From Solibacteraceae bacterium (lineage in GTDB: Bacteria; Acidobacteriota; Terriglobia; Bryobacterales; Bryobacteraceae), in contig JAJPJX010000213.1 in NCBI GenBank assembly GCA_021324015.1, positions 54,492 to 118,491 on the forward strand: a DNA stretch of 64,000 nucleotides, in the 5' to 3' direction. Each line of letters starts with the position of its first letter. The stretch's first letter is position 1. The position numbers and the translations under genes were made by a program. Under the pieces are notes generated by a model, which searched no databases, was not told the DNA's origin, and worked only from the letters and a program-made list of their open reading frames with translations. Below, one piece after another: positions 9,250 through 18,600 of this stretch.

Positions 9250-9633
9250 ATGGATGCGCTCTGCGAAGCGGCCTTGCGCGCGCGCGAAAACGCTCACGCC
9301 CCCTTTTCCATGTTCAAGGTGGGAGCAGCTTTGGAAGACCACTCCGGCCGCATCCACAGCGGTTGCAACGTGGAGAACGCCACTTTCGGACTCACCATCT
9401 GCGCCGAGCGGGTGGCCGTGCTCAAAGCCGTCTCCGAGGGCGCGCGGCAGTTCCGCCGCATGGCGGTGGCCGCGGATACCGACCGGCTCACGCCGCCCTG
9501 CGGCGCGTGCCGGCAGGTTCTGTGGGAGTTCTGCGGCGACCTGGAACTGGTGCTGGTGAACCCCCGCGGCAAGACCGAAGCTTTCCGGCTCAAGGACCTC
9601 TTCCCGAGACCTTTCGATGCGTCTTATTTGTAG
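9250..9633 (+). CDS. cdd: Cytidine deaminase
   Basis: This 127-residue protein is the usual size for the tetrameric single-domain enzyme. It deaminates (deoxy)cytidine to (deoxy)uridine. Zinc-site motifs are present: GCNVENATFGLTICAERVAV (CAE: Cys ligand plus catalytic Glu) and PPCGACRQV (two Cys ligands). The ATG directly follows the preceding TAA, with GGAGG about eight bases upstream. It feeds uridine to the phosphorylase of the same operon. Its last 17 bases overlap the next gene. Confidence 0.95.
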   Translation: MDALCEAALRARENAHAPFSMFKVGAALEDHSGRIHSGCNVENATFGLTICAERVAVLKAVSEGARQFRRMAVAADTDRLTPPCGACRQVLWEFCGDLELVLVNPRGKTEAFRLKDLFPRPFDASYL

Positions 9634-10990
9634 CCTCCTGCTGTGCGCCGCCGCTCTGGTGGGAGAGCCGGCCGACTGGATCTGGAGCGCCCGGTACGTG
9701 GTCACCATGGACGCGCAGCGGCGCGTGATCGAAGACGGCGCCGTGGCGGTGCGCGGCCAGCGGATTCTGGCAGCCGGGCCGCGGGCGGAGATCGAGCGGC
9801 GCTTCCCGGTGGCTCGGCGCCTGGAGCGCGGCAACGCCATCCTGGCGCCCGGCCTGATCAACACGCACACCCACGCCGCCATGTCGCTGTTTCGCGGAAT
9901 CGCCGACGACCTGCTCCTCCAGGACTGGCTGGAACATTACATCTTCCCCGCCGAGGCCCGCAACGTGACGCCCGACTTCGTCCGCTGGGGCACCCGCCTG
10001 GCCTGCCTGGAAATGCTTCTTTCCGGCACCACCACGTTCACCGACATGTACTACTTCGAAGACGTGGTCGCCGAAACGGCCAAAGAGACCGGCATGCGGG
10101 GCGTGCTGGGTGAGACCATCATCGGCTTCCCTTCTCCGGACGCGAAGACGCCAACCGCGGCTCTGGCCTTCACCGAGCGTTTTCTCCGCCGTTTCCGCCA
10201 CGACCCGCTGGTGGTGGCCGCAGTAGCGCCGCACGCCATCTACACCAATCCGGATGAGAGCCTGAAGGCCTCGCGCGCCCTGGCGAACCGGTTCGGCGCG
10301 CCGCTGCTGATTCATCTCTCCGAGACGAAACGTGAGAACGACGAGGTTCTGGCCCGCCGGCGCGTCACGCCCACGCGGCTGCTGGAATCGCTGGGCGTGC
10401 TGGACGGCCGCACTCTGGCCGCGCACTGCGTGTGGGTCACAGCGGGCGACCTTGAAATCCTCAAGGCGCACCGTACCGGCATCGCGCACTGCCCTTCGAG
10501 CAACATGAAGCTGGCCAGCGGCGTGGCTCCAGTGACTAAAATGCTGGCTCTGCACCTGGCTACCGGCCTCGGCACGGATGGGCCGGCCGGCAGCAACAAC
10601 GATTTCGACATGTTCGAGGAGATGGATCTCGCGGCGAAGCTGCAAAAGGTCTCGACCGGCGACCCCCGGGCGCTCCCGGCGGCGGCGGCTCTCGAAATGG
10701 CCACCATCGGCGGCGCCCGCGCCCTGGGACTGGAACAGGAAATCGGCTCGCTCGAACCCGGCAAGCGCGCCGACATGATCACTGTGCGACTGGACCGTCC
10801 CCACGCCGTCCCGCTCTACAACGTCTTTTCGCAGATAGTTTATGCGCTCAAGGGCTGCGACGTGGCCGACGTGATGATCGATGGAAAGCCGGTGGTACGG
10901 GATGGCCAGGCCCTGACGCTCAACGCCTCCGAGATCCTGTCGAAGGCCGCCGAATACCGGGTCAAAATCCAGGCTTCTTTGCGGCAGTAA
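9617..10990 (+). CDS. Amidohydrolase of the MTA/SAH deaminase family, with signal peptide
   Basis: The protein has 457 residues. Metal and substrate motifs follow the S-adenosylhomocysteine/5'-methylthioadenosine deaminase family: PGLINTHTHAAMSLFRGIAD (HxH), WLEHYIFPAEA, APHAIYTN, HLSETKRE, AAHCVW and GTDG. Unlike the cytosolic family norm, it begins MRLICSLLLCAAALVGEPAD, which looks like a cleavable signal sequence, so it may act in the periplasm. The ATG lies inside the cytidine deaminase gene (17-base overlap); no strong ribosome-binding site is visible, which fits translational coupling. Likely role: deaminating an adenosine- or guanine-type compound before uptake. The true substrate could instead be guanine or another aromatic amine. 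Confidence 0.85.
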   Translation: MRLICSLLLCAAALVGEPADWIWSARYVVTMDAQRRVIEDGAVAVRGQRILAAGPRAEIERRFPVARRLERGNAILAPGLINTHTHAAMSLFRGIADDLLLQDWLEHYIFPAEARNVTPDFVRWGTRLACLEMLLSGTTTFTDMYYFEDVVAETAKETGMRGVLGETIIGFPSPDAKTPTAALAFTERFLRRFRHDPLVVAAVAPHAIYTNPDESLKASRALANRFGAPLLIHLSETKRENDEVLARRRVTPTRLLESLGVLDGRTLAAHCVWVTAGDLEILKAHRTGIAHCPSSNMKLASGVAPVTKMLALHLATGLGTDGPAGSNNDFDMFEEMDLAAKLQKVSTGDPRALPAAAALEMATIGGARALGLEQEIGSLEPGKRADMITVRLDRPHAVPLYNVFSQIVYALKGCDVADVMIDGKPVVRDGQALTLNASEILSKAAEYRVKIQASLRQ

Positions 10991-11036
10991 CGCGCGTTCC
11001 ATCGCTTCCCTGCGCCGCGATTGTTATCTTGAAAAC

Positions 11037-12077
11037 ATGTCGCGCATGTTGGAAGAGATCCGGCAGCAGCCGGTGGTCCTGGAGCGCACGCTGTCCGGCG
11101 AGATCAGGCGTGTGGAGCGTTTCAAGCGCCTGGTGGAAAAGCACAAGCCTCGCCTGATCGTTCTAGTGGCCCGCGGCACTTCCGACAACGCCGCGCTCTT
11201 CGGGCGTTACCTGCTGGAGATCACCACGGGTATCCCGGTTTCGCTCGCCGCGCCGTCGATCTACACCCTCTACCAGGCCAAGGTGGACTATCGCGATACC
11301 CTGGTCGTCGCCATCTCGCAATCCGGGGAGTCCACCGACACCAACCTGGTGCTGGAGCGGGCGCGCCAGCAGGGCGCTCTGACGGTGGGCATCACGAATG
11401 AATCGGGTAGCACGCTGGCGGGGCTCGCCGAGCACGTGTTCCTGGTGCGCGCGGGCCGGGAGAAGAGCGTCGCCGCCACGAAAACCTACACCGGCCAGGT
11501 GCTTATGCTCTATCTGCTGGTGCATGCCCTGGGCGGCAAGATCCGGATCGACGACCTCCAGCGTCTGCCCGAGTGGGCCCAGATGGCCTTGGGCATGGAG
11601 GCGGAGATCGAGGCGCTCTCCGAGCGGTACCGATTTATGGATCACGCGGTCGTGGTGGGCCGCGGCCTGAACTATGCCAACGCCTTCGAGTTCGCCCTCA
11701 AGCTGATGGAGACCTGCTATGTAGTCGCCGAGCGCTTCTCTTCGGCCGACTTTCTGCACGGTCCCATCGCCCTGGTGGAACCCAGCTTCCCGGTTTTTCT
11801 GTTCTCGCCTTCGGGCGTAACCTGGCCATCCACGGCGGACATGCTGGCGCGTTTGAGCGGCCTCAAAGCCGAAACGGTGGTGATTACCGACGCCAGCAAC
11901 CGGGAAGCCGCAGACAAGGCCAACCGCCTGATCCGGCTTCCGCGCAGACTGCCCGAGGTGTTCACTCCCATCCCCTACATCATCCCCGCCCAACTGTTCG
12001 CAGCCTGCCTGGCGGACCAGAAAGGGCTCAACCCGGACCGTCCCCGCACTCTCAGCAAAGTGACCCGTACGCTTTAG
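11037..12077 (+). CDS. Double-SIS-domain sugar-phosphate isomerase/deaminase (NagB-II/GlmS-like)
   Basis: This 346-residue protein has two SIS domains. The first (~30-165) has VARGTSDNAALFGRYLLE, VAISQSGESTDTNLVLE and KSVAATKTYTGQ; the second (~190-340) has VVGRGLNYANAFEFALKLME and ends with the GlmS-like tail GLNPDRPRTLSKVTRTL. No glutaminase domain is present. This matches NagB-II type glucosamine-6-phosphate deaminases or FrlB-like deglycases, not full GlmS. It starts 46 bases after the amidohydrolase on the same strand and may be the last gene of the operon. A role in handling amino-sugar phosphates from cell-wall or nucleotide-sugar turnover is an inference. Confidence 0.85.
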   Translation: MSRMLEEIRQQPVVLERTLSGEIRRVERFKRLVEKHKPRLIVLVARGTSDNAALFGRYLLEITTGIPVSLAAPSIYTLYQAKVDYRDTLVVAISQSGESTDTNLVLERARQQGALTVGITNESGSTLAGLAEHVFLVRAGREKSVAATKTYTGQVLMLYLLVHALGGKIRIDDLQRLPEWAQMALGMEAEIEALSERYRFMDHAVVVGRGLNYANAFEFALKLMETCYVVAERFSSADFLHGPIALVEPSFPVFLFSPSGVTWPSTADMLARLSGLKAETVVITDASNREAADKANRLIRLPRRLPEVFTPIPYIIPAQLFAACLADQKGLNPDRPRTLSKVTRTL

Positions 12078-12123
12078 TACATTTTTTTGCGTCCGCGTAT
12101 GTAATCATCCCAAAACAGGGGTA

Positions 12124-12129
12124 TATAAT
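12124..12129 (+). promoter_or_regulatory. Perfect -10 box upstream of the first Oar-like receptor
   Basis: TATAAT lies 22 bases before ATG 12152. I see no convincing -35 at 16-18 bases (GTAATC is the best), so an activator or a weak -35 is possible. The leader would be about 15 bases and contains GGGG as the ribosome-binding site. Confidence 0.4.
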
Positions 12130-12151
12130 CCCTCACCAATAGGGGTAGTGA

Positions 12152-15100
12152 ATGATCAAACAAGTCGTACTGCTCACGGCGGCACTATGTGGGGTTTTGT
12201 CTGCACAAGAGTTTCGGGCGACGCTGTCGGGGCGGGTCACGGATGCTTCCGGCGCGGCAGTGCCGGGCGCCAAAGTCCAGGCCACCGCCGTCGCCACGGG
12301 TACAGCTTCCAGCACCGTCAGCGGGAGCGATGGCAGCTATCAGATCTCGTTTCTGACACCCGGCGAATACGTGGTGACCGCTGAAAAGGATGGCTTCCGA
12401 AAAGCCATCCGCGAAGGGGTGAAGCTGCAGGTCTCCGATCGCGCCGTGGTAGACTTCTCGCTGGCGCTGGGCGCGGTCACGGAGACGGTGACGGTTGCCG
12501 CGGACGCTGCGCTGGTGCAGACCGAGAGCGCCGACCGCGGCTTGACCATCGAATCCATGCGCGTGCTGGATACACCGCTGCAGGGCCGCAACATCTTCGC
12601 CCAAGCGTGGTCGGCGCCGGGAATCACGGTCACGGCCTCGGTACAACGCCTGCGGCCTTTCGACATTCTGGGCTCCTCCAGCATGGCGGTCAGCGGCGGG
12701 CGCCCGTTCGGGAACGAGGTATTGATGGACGGCGTCTCGAACCTGGCCAAAGCCGGCCAGGTGGCCTTTGTCCCGAGCGCCGAGGGCACGCAGGAGTTCA
12801 AGGTACAAACCACCAGCTACGACGCGCAATACGGCTGGACCACGGGCGGCGTGGTCAACATCATCAGCAAGAGCGGCTCGAATGAGTGGCATGGCTCGGC
12901 CTACGAGTTTTTGCAGAACACCCACCTGAACGCGAACACCTTCGACGCCAACCTCAATGGGATCCCGCGGCAGTCCTCGCACATCAACACCTTTGGCGGC
13001 AATGTCGGAGGACCTATCCGGAAGGACAAACTCTTCGTGGAGTTCGCTTACGAGAATATCCGCCAGGTGATTCCGGATCCCTTCGTCACCTCCGTGCCGA
13101 CGGCCCTGCAAAAGCAGGGAGACTTCTCGCAGACCTATTACGCCGCGGGCGCGAGCGGCAACTTGCTGCAAGCTATCTACGACCCGTTTAGCACGCGCGC
13201 GGGAGCGAATGGAGCCCTGGTGCGCGATCCCTTTCCGGGCAACCTGATTCCGGGAAGCCGCATCAACCCGGTCGCGAAGAATGTTTTTGGGCTGATCCCG
13301 CTGGGCAATGTTCCGGGTAATCCGATCACCGGGCTGGGCAACCTGGTCTCGAACGGCTCGACGCGCAAATTCACGGATTTCTTCCCCGAGTATCAGATCC
13401 GGGGCGACTACAACATCACCGAGAAGACCCGCATGTTCATCCGCTACTCGCGCAATGCGCTGGCCGAGGAGCGCGGTTTCAAGTACTCGACCACTTCGCA
13501 AACGAACGTGGCCGACACCAGCGGCAACACCCCGTTCAAGCGGGAAAACCATAGCGCGACGGTTTCCGTGACCCACACGCTGAACGCGACCACCGTGCTC
13601 GACTTCCGCTTCGGGCTGGCACGTTTCCTGGGCCAGGGCGGCAGTTCGCTCGGCCAGGGATACGATCTGGCCGGCCTGGGATTCTCGCCGACTTATGTCA
13701 GCGAGGCCGCGAAGTGGTTTCCGCAGTTCCGTTGGGCGAACTACGAAGGCGCCGGCGCCAATCCGGTGAGCCCGGAGCCGGTGCAAACCAACTCGCTCCA
13801 GGGCAACATGGCCAAGACCATTGGCCGGCACAACCTGAAGACCGGCATGGAATTCCGCTTGCAGCGGGATTACCAGCAAAACCCCGGTTATTCCGCTGGC
13901 TTCTTCAATTTTGACCAGGCTTTCACCGCCGCAAACCCGCTGCAAATCACGCCCAGTTCCGGCAATGCCCTGGCCTCCTTCCTCCTGGGAACTCCGGCGA
14001 GCGGCGGAATCGACGTCAACAGCCAGCCGGCCAGGCAGCAGCGGCTGTGGTCGGCTTACATCCAGGACGACATTCGGGTAACCGCGAAGCTGAAACTGAA
14101 CGCGGGCCTGCGGTGGGACTATCTGGGCCCCATGACGGACCGCTTTAACGCACTGACCCGCGGCTTTGACACAGCGTCTCCCAGTCCTTTGAAGGTTCCC
14201 GGACTGGACCTGAAGGGCGGACTGCTGTACGCCGGCGTGGGGGGCAATAGCCGCGGCATCTACGACCAGCACTGGACCAACTTCGGCCCGCGTCTCGGAG
14301 CCGCCTATCAACTCACGCCCAAGACTGTGTTGCGCGGCGGCTACGGCCTCATCTACGCCCAGACATTCGACGATCCCGGCGGCGCACCCGGCTTTAACCA
14401 GCAGACCGCCATGGTCACCTCGATCCGCACTGGCATCCCGGAGAACACCTTGACTAATCCCTTCCCCAACGGCATTCTGCACCCGGTGGGGAACACGCTG
14501 GGCCTGGCCACGTTCCTGGGCCAGGGGTTCAACTTCGCCGATCCGCAGCGGAACATTCCGTACACGCACCAGTTCTCCTTCGAGGTGCAGCGCGAACTGC
14601 CCGGCCAGTTTCTGGTCACGGCCGCCTATGTGGGCAGCCGCACGCGCCGCCTGGAGGTCAACAAGCCCTTCAACGAAATCTCGCTGAGCAGCCTGGCGCT
14701 GGGAGCCTCGGCGCTGACGGCCAACGTGGCCAATCCGTTCGCCGGGCTGATTCCCGGGACTGCGCTGAACGGCCCCACGGTCCAGCGCCAGCAGTTGCTG
14801 CGGCCTTTCCCGCAGTTCACCGGCATCACGCAGTTGTTCCTGGACCAGGGAATGTCTTCCTACAATGCGTTTCAGTTGATGATCTACAAGCGTTTTTCGA
14901 GCGGGCTAAACTTCAGCGCCGCCTACACCAACTCGAAGACCATCGACCAGACCAGCTACGCGAATGCGCAGGACACGCGCCTCGAAAAAGTCATCACGCC
15001 CTGGGATGTCCCGCAAAATATACAACTGAACGGCGTGTACGAACTGCCGTTCGGGCCGGGTAAACGGTTCGGATCAAGTTCGCCGGCGGTAGTGCGCCGG

Positions 15101-15580
15101 CTCATCGGCGGCTGGGAGGTAAGCGCGATTTCCCGCCTCCAGGAGGGCATGCCGATGACCATGCCGGGCGGCGCCGTGCCCACTGGCGTCAGCCCGCGCC
15201 TGTCCAACCGTACGCTGGACCGCTGGTTCAATACTTGCACGCAACTCCCCAACGGCTCGACCCGCGGCTGTCTCTCGGGCGAGCAGCCGGTCTGGACCAT
15301 CCGGCAGCCGTTCCAGTTGCAGACCTGGTCTTCGCGCCTCTCGTCGGTACGAGTGCCAGGCGTGCGCAACCTGGACGTCTCGGTGATCAAGAATAACAAG
15401 ATCGGCGAGCGCTACAATCTGCTGATTCGCTGCGACTTTCTGAACGCCACGAACACGCCGCAGTTTTACAACGGCCCCGTCACCGACGTCAACAGCGGCA
15501 ACTTCGGCCGCATCGCAGGCGCAGTGGCGGAAACCAACCTGCCGAGATTCATCCAATTGTCCATGAAGTTCGAATTCTAA
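12152..15580 (+). CDS. Oar-like TonB-dependent outer-membrane receptor (carboxypeptidase-regulatory domain + plug + barrel)
   Basis: The protein has 1142 residues. It has a signal peptide (MIKQVVLLTAALCGVLSAQ), then a CarboxypepD_reg-like Ig fold (~20-105: ATLSGRVTDASGAAVPGAKV), a plug-like region (~120-240: TPLQGRNIFAQAWSAPGI and GGVVNIISKSGSNEWHGSAY), and a long beta-barrel ending in phenylalanine (LSMKFEF), the usual outer-membrane assembly signal. This receptor class is strongly expanded in Solibacter-type acidobacteria and is thought to take up large or polymeric nutrients; the substrate is unknown. There is no TonB box that I can define. A strong hairpin terminator follows directly. Confidence 0.9.
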   Translation: MIKQVVLLTAALCGVLSAQEFRATLSGRVTDASGAAVPGAKVQATAVATGTASSTVSGSDGSYQISFLTPGEYVVTAEKDGFRKAIREGVKLQVSDRAVVDFSLALGAVTETVTVAADAALVQTESADRGLTIESMRVLDTPLQGRNIFAQAWSAPGITVTASVQRLRPFDILGSSSMAVSGGRPFGNEVLMDGVSNLAKAGQVAFVPSAEGTQEFKVQTTSYDAQYGWTTGGVVNIISKSGSNEWHGSAYEFLQNTHLNANTFDANLNGIPRQSSHINTFGGNVGGPIRKDKLFVEFAYENIRQVIPDPFVTSVPTALQKQGDFSQTYYAAGASGNLLQAIYDPFSTRAGANGALVRDPFPGNLIPGSRINPVAKNVFGLIPLGNVPGNPITGLGNLVSNGSTRKFTDFFPEYQIRGDYNITEKTRMFIRYSRNALAEERGFKYSTTSQTNVADTSGNTPFKRENHSATVSVTHTLNATTVLDFRFGLARFLGQGGSSLGQGYDLAGLGFSPTYVSEAAKWFPQFRWANYEGAGANPVSPEPVQTNSLQGNMAKTIGRHNLKTGMEFRLQRDYQQNPGYSAGFFNFDQAFTAANPLQITPSSGNALASFLLGTPASGGIDVNSQPARQQRLWSAYIQDDIRVTAKLKLNAGLRWDYLGPMTDRFNALTRGFDTASPSPLKVPGLDLKGGLLYAGVGGNSRGIYDQHWTNFGPRLGAAYQLTPKTVLRGGYGLIYAQTFDDPGGAPGFNQQTAMVTSIRTGIPENTLTNPFPNGILHPVGNTLGLATFLGQGFNFADPQRNIPYTHQFSFEVQRELPGQFLVTAAYVGSRTRRLEVNKPFNEISLSSLALGASALTANVANPFAGLIPGTALNGPTVQRQQLLRPFPQFTGITQLFLDQGMSSYNAFQLMIYKRFSSGLNFSAAYTNSKTIDQTSYANAQDTRLEKVITPWDVPQNIQLNGVYELPFGPGKRFGSSSPAVVRRLIGGWEVSAISRLQEGMPMTMPGGAVPTGVSPRLSNRTLDRWFNTCTQLPNGSTRGCLSGEQPVWTIRQPFQLQTWSSRLSSVRVPGVRNLDVSVIKNNKIGERYNLLIRCDFLNATNTPQFYNGPVTDVNSGNFGRIAGAVAETNLPRFIQLSMKFEF

Positions 15581-15585
15581 GGACG

Positions 15586-15614
15586 AAGGCCGGGCGAGCG
15601 CCCGGCCTTTCTTT
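15586..15614 (+). terminator. Intrinsic terminator after the first Oar-like receptor
   Basis: AAGGCCGGGCG (15586-15596) and CGCCCGGCCTT (15599-15609) are perfect inverted arms, followed by TCTTT. It starts six bases after the TAA of the upstream gene and precedes the promoter of the second receptor, so the two receptors are separate transcription units. Confidence 0.85.
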
Positions 15615-15630
15615 CCGACATATTAAAGGA

Positions 15631-15659
15631 TTCAAATATCTGAAATTCTGATTTATAAT
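15631..15659 (+). promoter_or_regulatory. Promoter of the second Oar-like receptor
   Basis: TTCAAA (15631-15636, four of six) and a perfect TATAAT (15654-15659) are separated by 17 bases in an AT-rich patch that stands out from the GC-rich surroundings. The predicted start is near 15666, giving a leader of about 20 bases that contains an AAGGGGG ribosome-binding site before ATG 15687. Confidence 0.65.
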
Positions 15660-15686
15660 GGAGCACGGCGAGAAGGGGGTCGTGCC

Positions 15687-18600
15687 ATGAAGAGAGCGTG
15701 GCGTTTTTCAACGCCCTGTGATTTCTTCTTTCGCTGGCTGGCGATTCTGCTGCTCCTGGTTCTCGGAGCAGGCACATCGTATGGGCAAGAGGTCCGGGCG
15801 AGTATTTCCGGGATCGTGACGGACCCGAGCGGCGCGCCAGTCGCCGGAGCCACGGTAATCGTCACCAGCGTCTCCACCAACACCAGCGTCGTCACCCAGA
15901 CGAACGAAACGGGCAGCTACGTGTCGCCATTTCTCCCGCCAGGCACCTATGTGCTGAGTGTGGAGCGCACGGGGTTCAAAAAATACCTCCAAGAGAGAAT
16001 CGTCTTGCAGGCGCTGGACAAGGCCCGTATCGACGTGCAACTGGAGCTCGGCACGATGGCGGAAAGCATCACGGTTAGGGAGGCCGTCTCGGCGCTCCAG
16101 ACCGAAACCGCCAGCCGGGGCCAGAATATTTCCAACGAGTTGATCGCCAACATCCCGACTCAGGGTCGCAATCCGTTTCAGATCGCGTGGGCGGCGCCGG
16201 GAGTGGTGAAGACCGGCGGCTGGCGGTACCTGCGTTCGTTCGACATCGGCGGCACGTCGGGCTTTTCAGTTAACGGCGGGCGAAACCAGGAGAACGAAGT
16301 GCTGCTGGACGGCATCAGCGACGTGCAGTCCAGCCGCCAGGTGATTCATGTGCCGACCATGGACTCGGTGCAGGAGTTCAAGGTCCAGACCAACACCTAC
16401 GACGCCCAATACGGGCGGACCGGGGGCGGCATTGTCACCATCGTGACCAAGTCGGGCTCGAACCAACTGCACGGCATCGCTTACGAATACTTCCAGAACG
16501 ACAAGCTGAATGCCAACCAGTTCGAACTGAACGCCGGCAATATTCCGAAGTCGCCCAACCACATTAACGACTTTGGGTTTGAAGTGGCGGGGCCGGTCCT
16601 GATCCCGAAGGTGCTCAACGGGAAGGACAAGCTGTTTTGGATGCTGGCCTACGAGGGGATGCGGCAGCGCTCGGCGGACCCTGGCGTGGCGACGGTGCCG
16701 CAAATGGACTGGCGCACCGGAAACTTTTCCTCGCTGCTGAACGCGCAGGGACAGAATGTGGTCGTGTACGACCCGCTGACGACGGCCAAAGACGGATCGC
16801 GGGTTCCCTTCGCCGGCAACCAACTACCGGCCAGCCGGATCAGCCCGATCGCCGCAAATGCGCTGAAGTACTATCCGGCGCCGACTTCCAACGGCGTTGG
16901 GCCGGCGCACGTCCAGAACTACCCCTATCCGTCGCGCTGGGTGGGAGACTTGAACCAGTGGATCGGCCGGTTCGACTATTACATCAACCAGAAGAACATC
17001 GCCTATTTCCGTTACGGCCAGAATCCCTATAGCGAATACCGCGGCCTGGTTTTTGTGACGAATCTGTCGCAGCAGAACCCTGCAGAACCCACCGGCAACG
17101 CACCGCTGATCCGCAATGGCCGCAACTGGACGTTCGACTGGACCTCCACGCTGAGTCCGCGCATGACCCTGGACCTGCGGGTCGGGCTGAATCGCTGGGA
17201 GGAGACCACCGGAAACAGCTACGGCGCCGGCTTTGACCCGCGCCAGCTCGGCTTCGACTCGGCGCTAGTCGGCCAGTTCACGCGCCTGCAGTTTCCCTAT
17301 TTCGACCTGGGGTCTTATCAGGCCATGGGTTCGAGCCGTTTGCTCAACTACGGCGCCAATGATACCTATACCGTGCAGCCGAACCTGAACCTGGTGGCCG
17401 GCAAGCATTTCATTAAGTTTGGCGGCGAAGGCCGCAAGTACAACGACAACACGCTGAACCCCGGCATGGCGGCGGGAGCGTACAGTTTCGGCAAGAATTG
17501 GACCCAGGCCAACGCCAGCCGCGGCGACGCCATCTCGGGCAACGAGATCGCCACGTTCCTGCTGGGCTATCCGACTACGGGCTACGTGGATCGCAACATC
17601 GACCCGGCGTTCACGCACTTCTATTACGCGGGGTTCGTTCAGGACGACTGGAAGCTGACCTCGCGCCTGACCGTGAACCTGGGATTGCGGTGGGACTACG
17701 AATCACCCGCCACCGAGAGGCATGACCGCATGGTCCGCGGGCTGGATTTCAACGCGCCCAGCCCCATCGCCTCACAGGTGCAGGGGCTCACCCTGAAAGG
17801 CCAGGTGCTGTTTGCCAATGTCAGCGGGCAGCCGCGGGGATCCTTCGAGCCGGACCGCAACAACTTCGGCCCGCGCGTGGGCGTAGCCTACCGCTTGCGG
17901 GAGAAGTGGGTGATCCGCGCAGGCTACGGCCTGTATTACCTGGGACAGAACGCCACGGGATCCAACCAGGGATTCAGCCAGCGCACCAATGCCGTGGTTA
18001 CGCTGGACAACCTGACTCCGGCGGTGAACCTGACCAATGCATTCGCATTGCAGCCCGGCGGGCAACTTCTGGCGCCGGTCGGCAGCAGCCAGGGCGCGGC
18101 CAGTTTCCTGGGGCAGAGCCTCCCGGTGAACTGGCTTGACCGGCCGCTCGGGTACTCGCACCAGTACTCGTTCGACATCCAACGGGAACTCCCGCACAAC
18201 GTTCTGGTGGAGGCAGGCTATATCGGCAACCAGACCCGTAATCTTCCTCTCTCGAATTTGAGCGCAAACTACGTTCCCGTCTCCGAACTGAACCGGCGCA
18301 CGGCCAGCGGCGCCATCGACACGGCCTACTATACCGGCCAGGTCCCCAACCCGATGGCCGGCCTGATTCCGCTGAATGCCTCGCTCAACGGGGCCACCAC
18401 GTCGCGGCAGAATCTGCTGTACGCCTTTCCGCAATATGCGCCGCTTACGGTCAACAATTTATCCATCGGCAGCCAGCGCTACGACAGCTTCCAGCTCAAA
18501 GTCACCAAGCGATTCGCCGCCGGGCTGACGTTCCTGGGCAGCTACACGGTCAGCAAGACGCTGGAGCAGGTCAGCCTGCTGAACGCCCAGGACCTTGTGC

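Noticed and set aside
12067..12087. GTAC...GTAC hairpin followed by a T-run behind the SIS gene
   Set aside because: The stem is only four bases; the T-run alone is weak support for a terminator.
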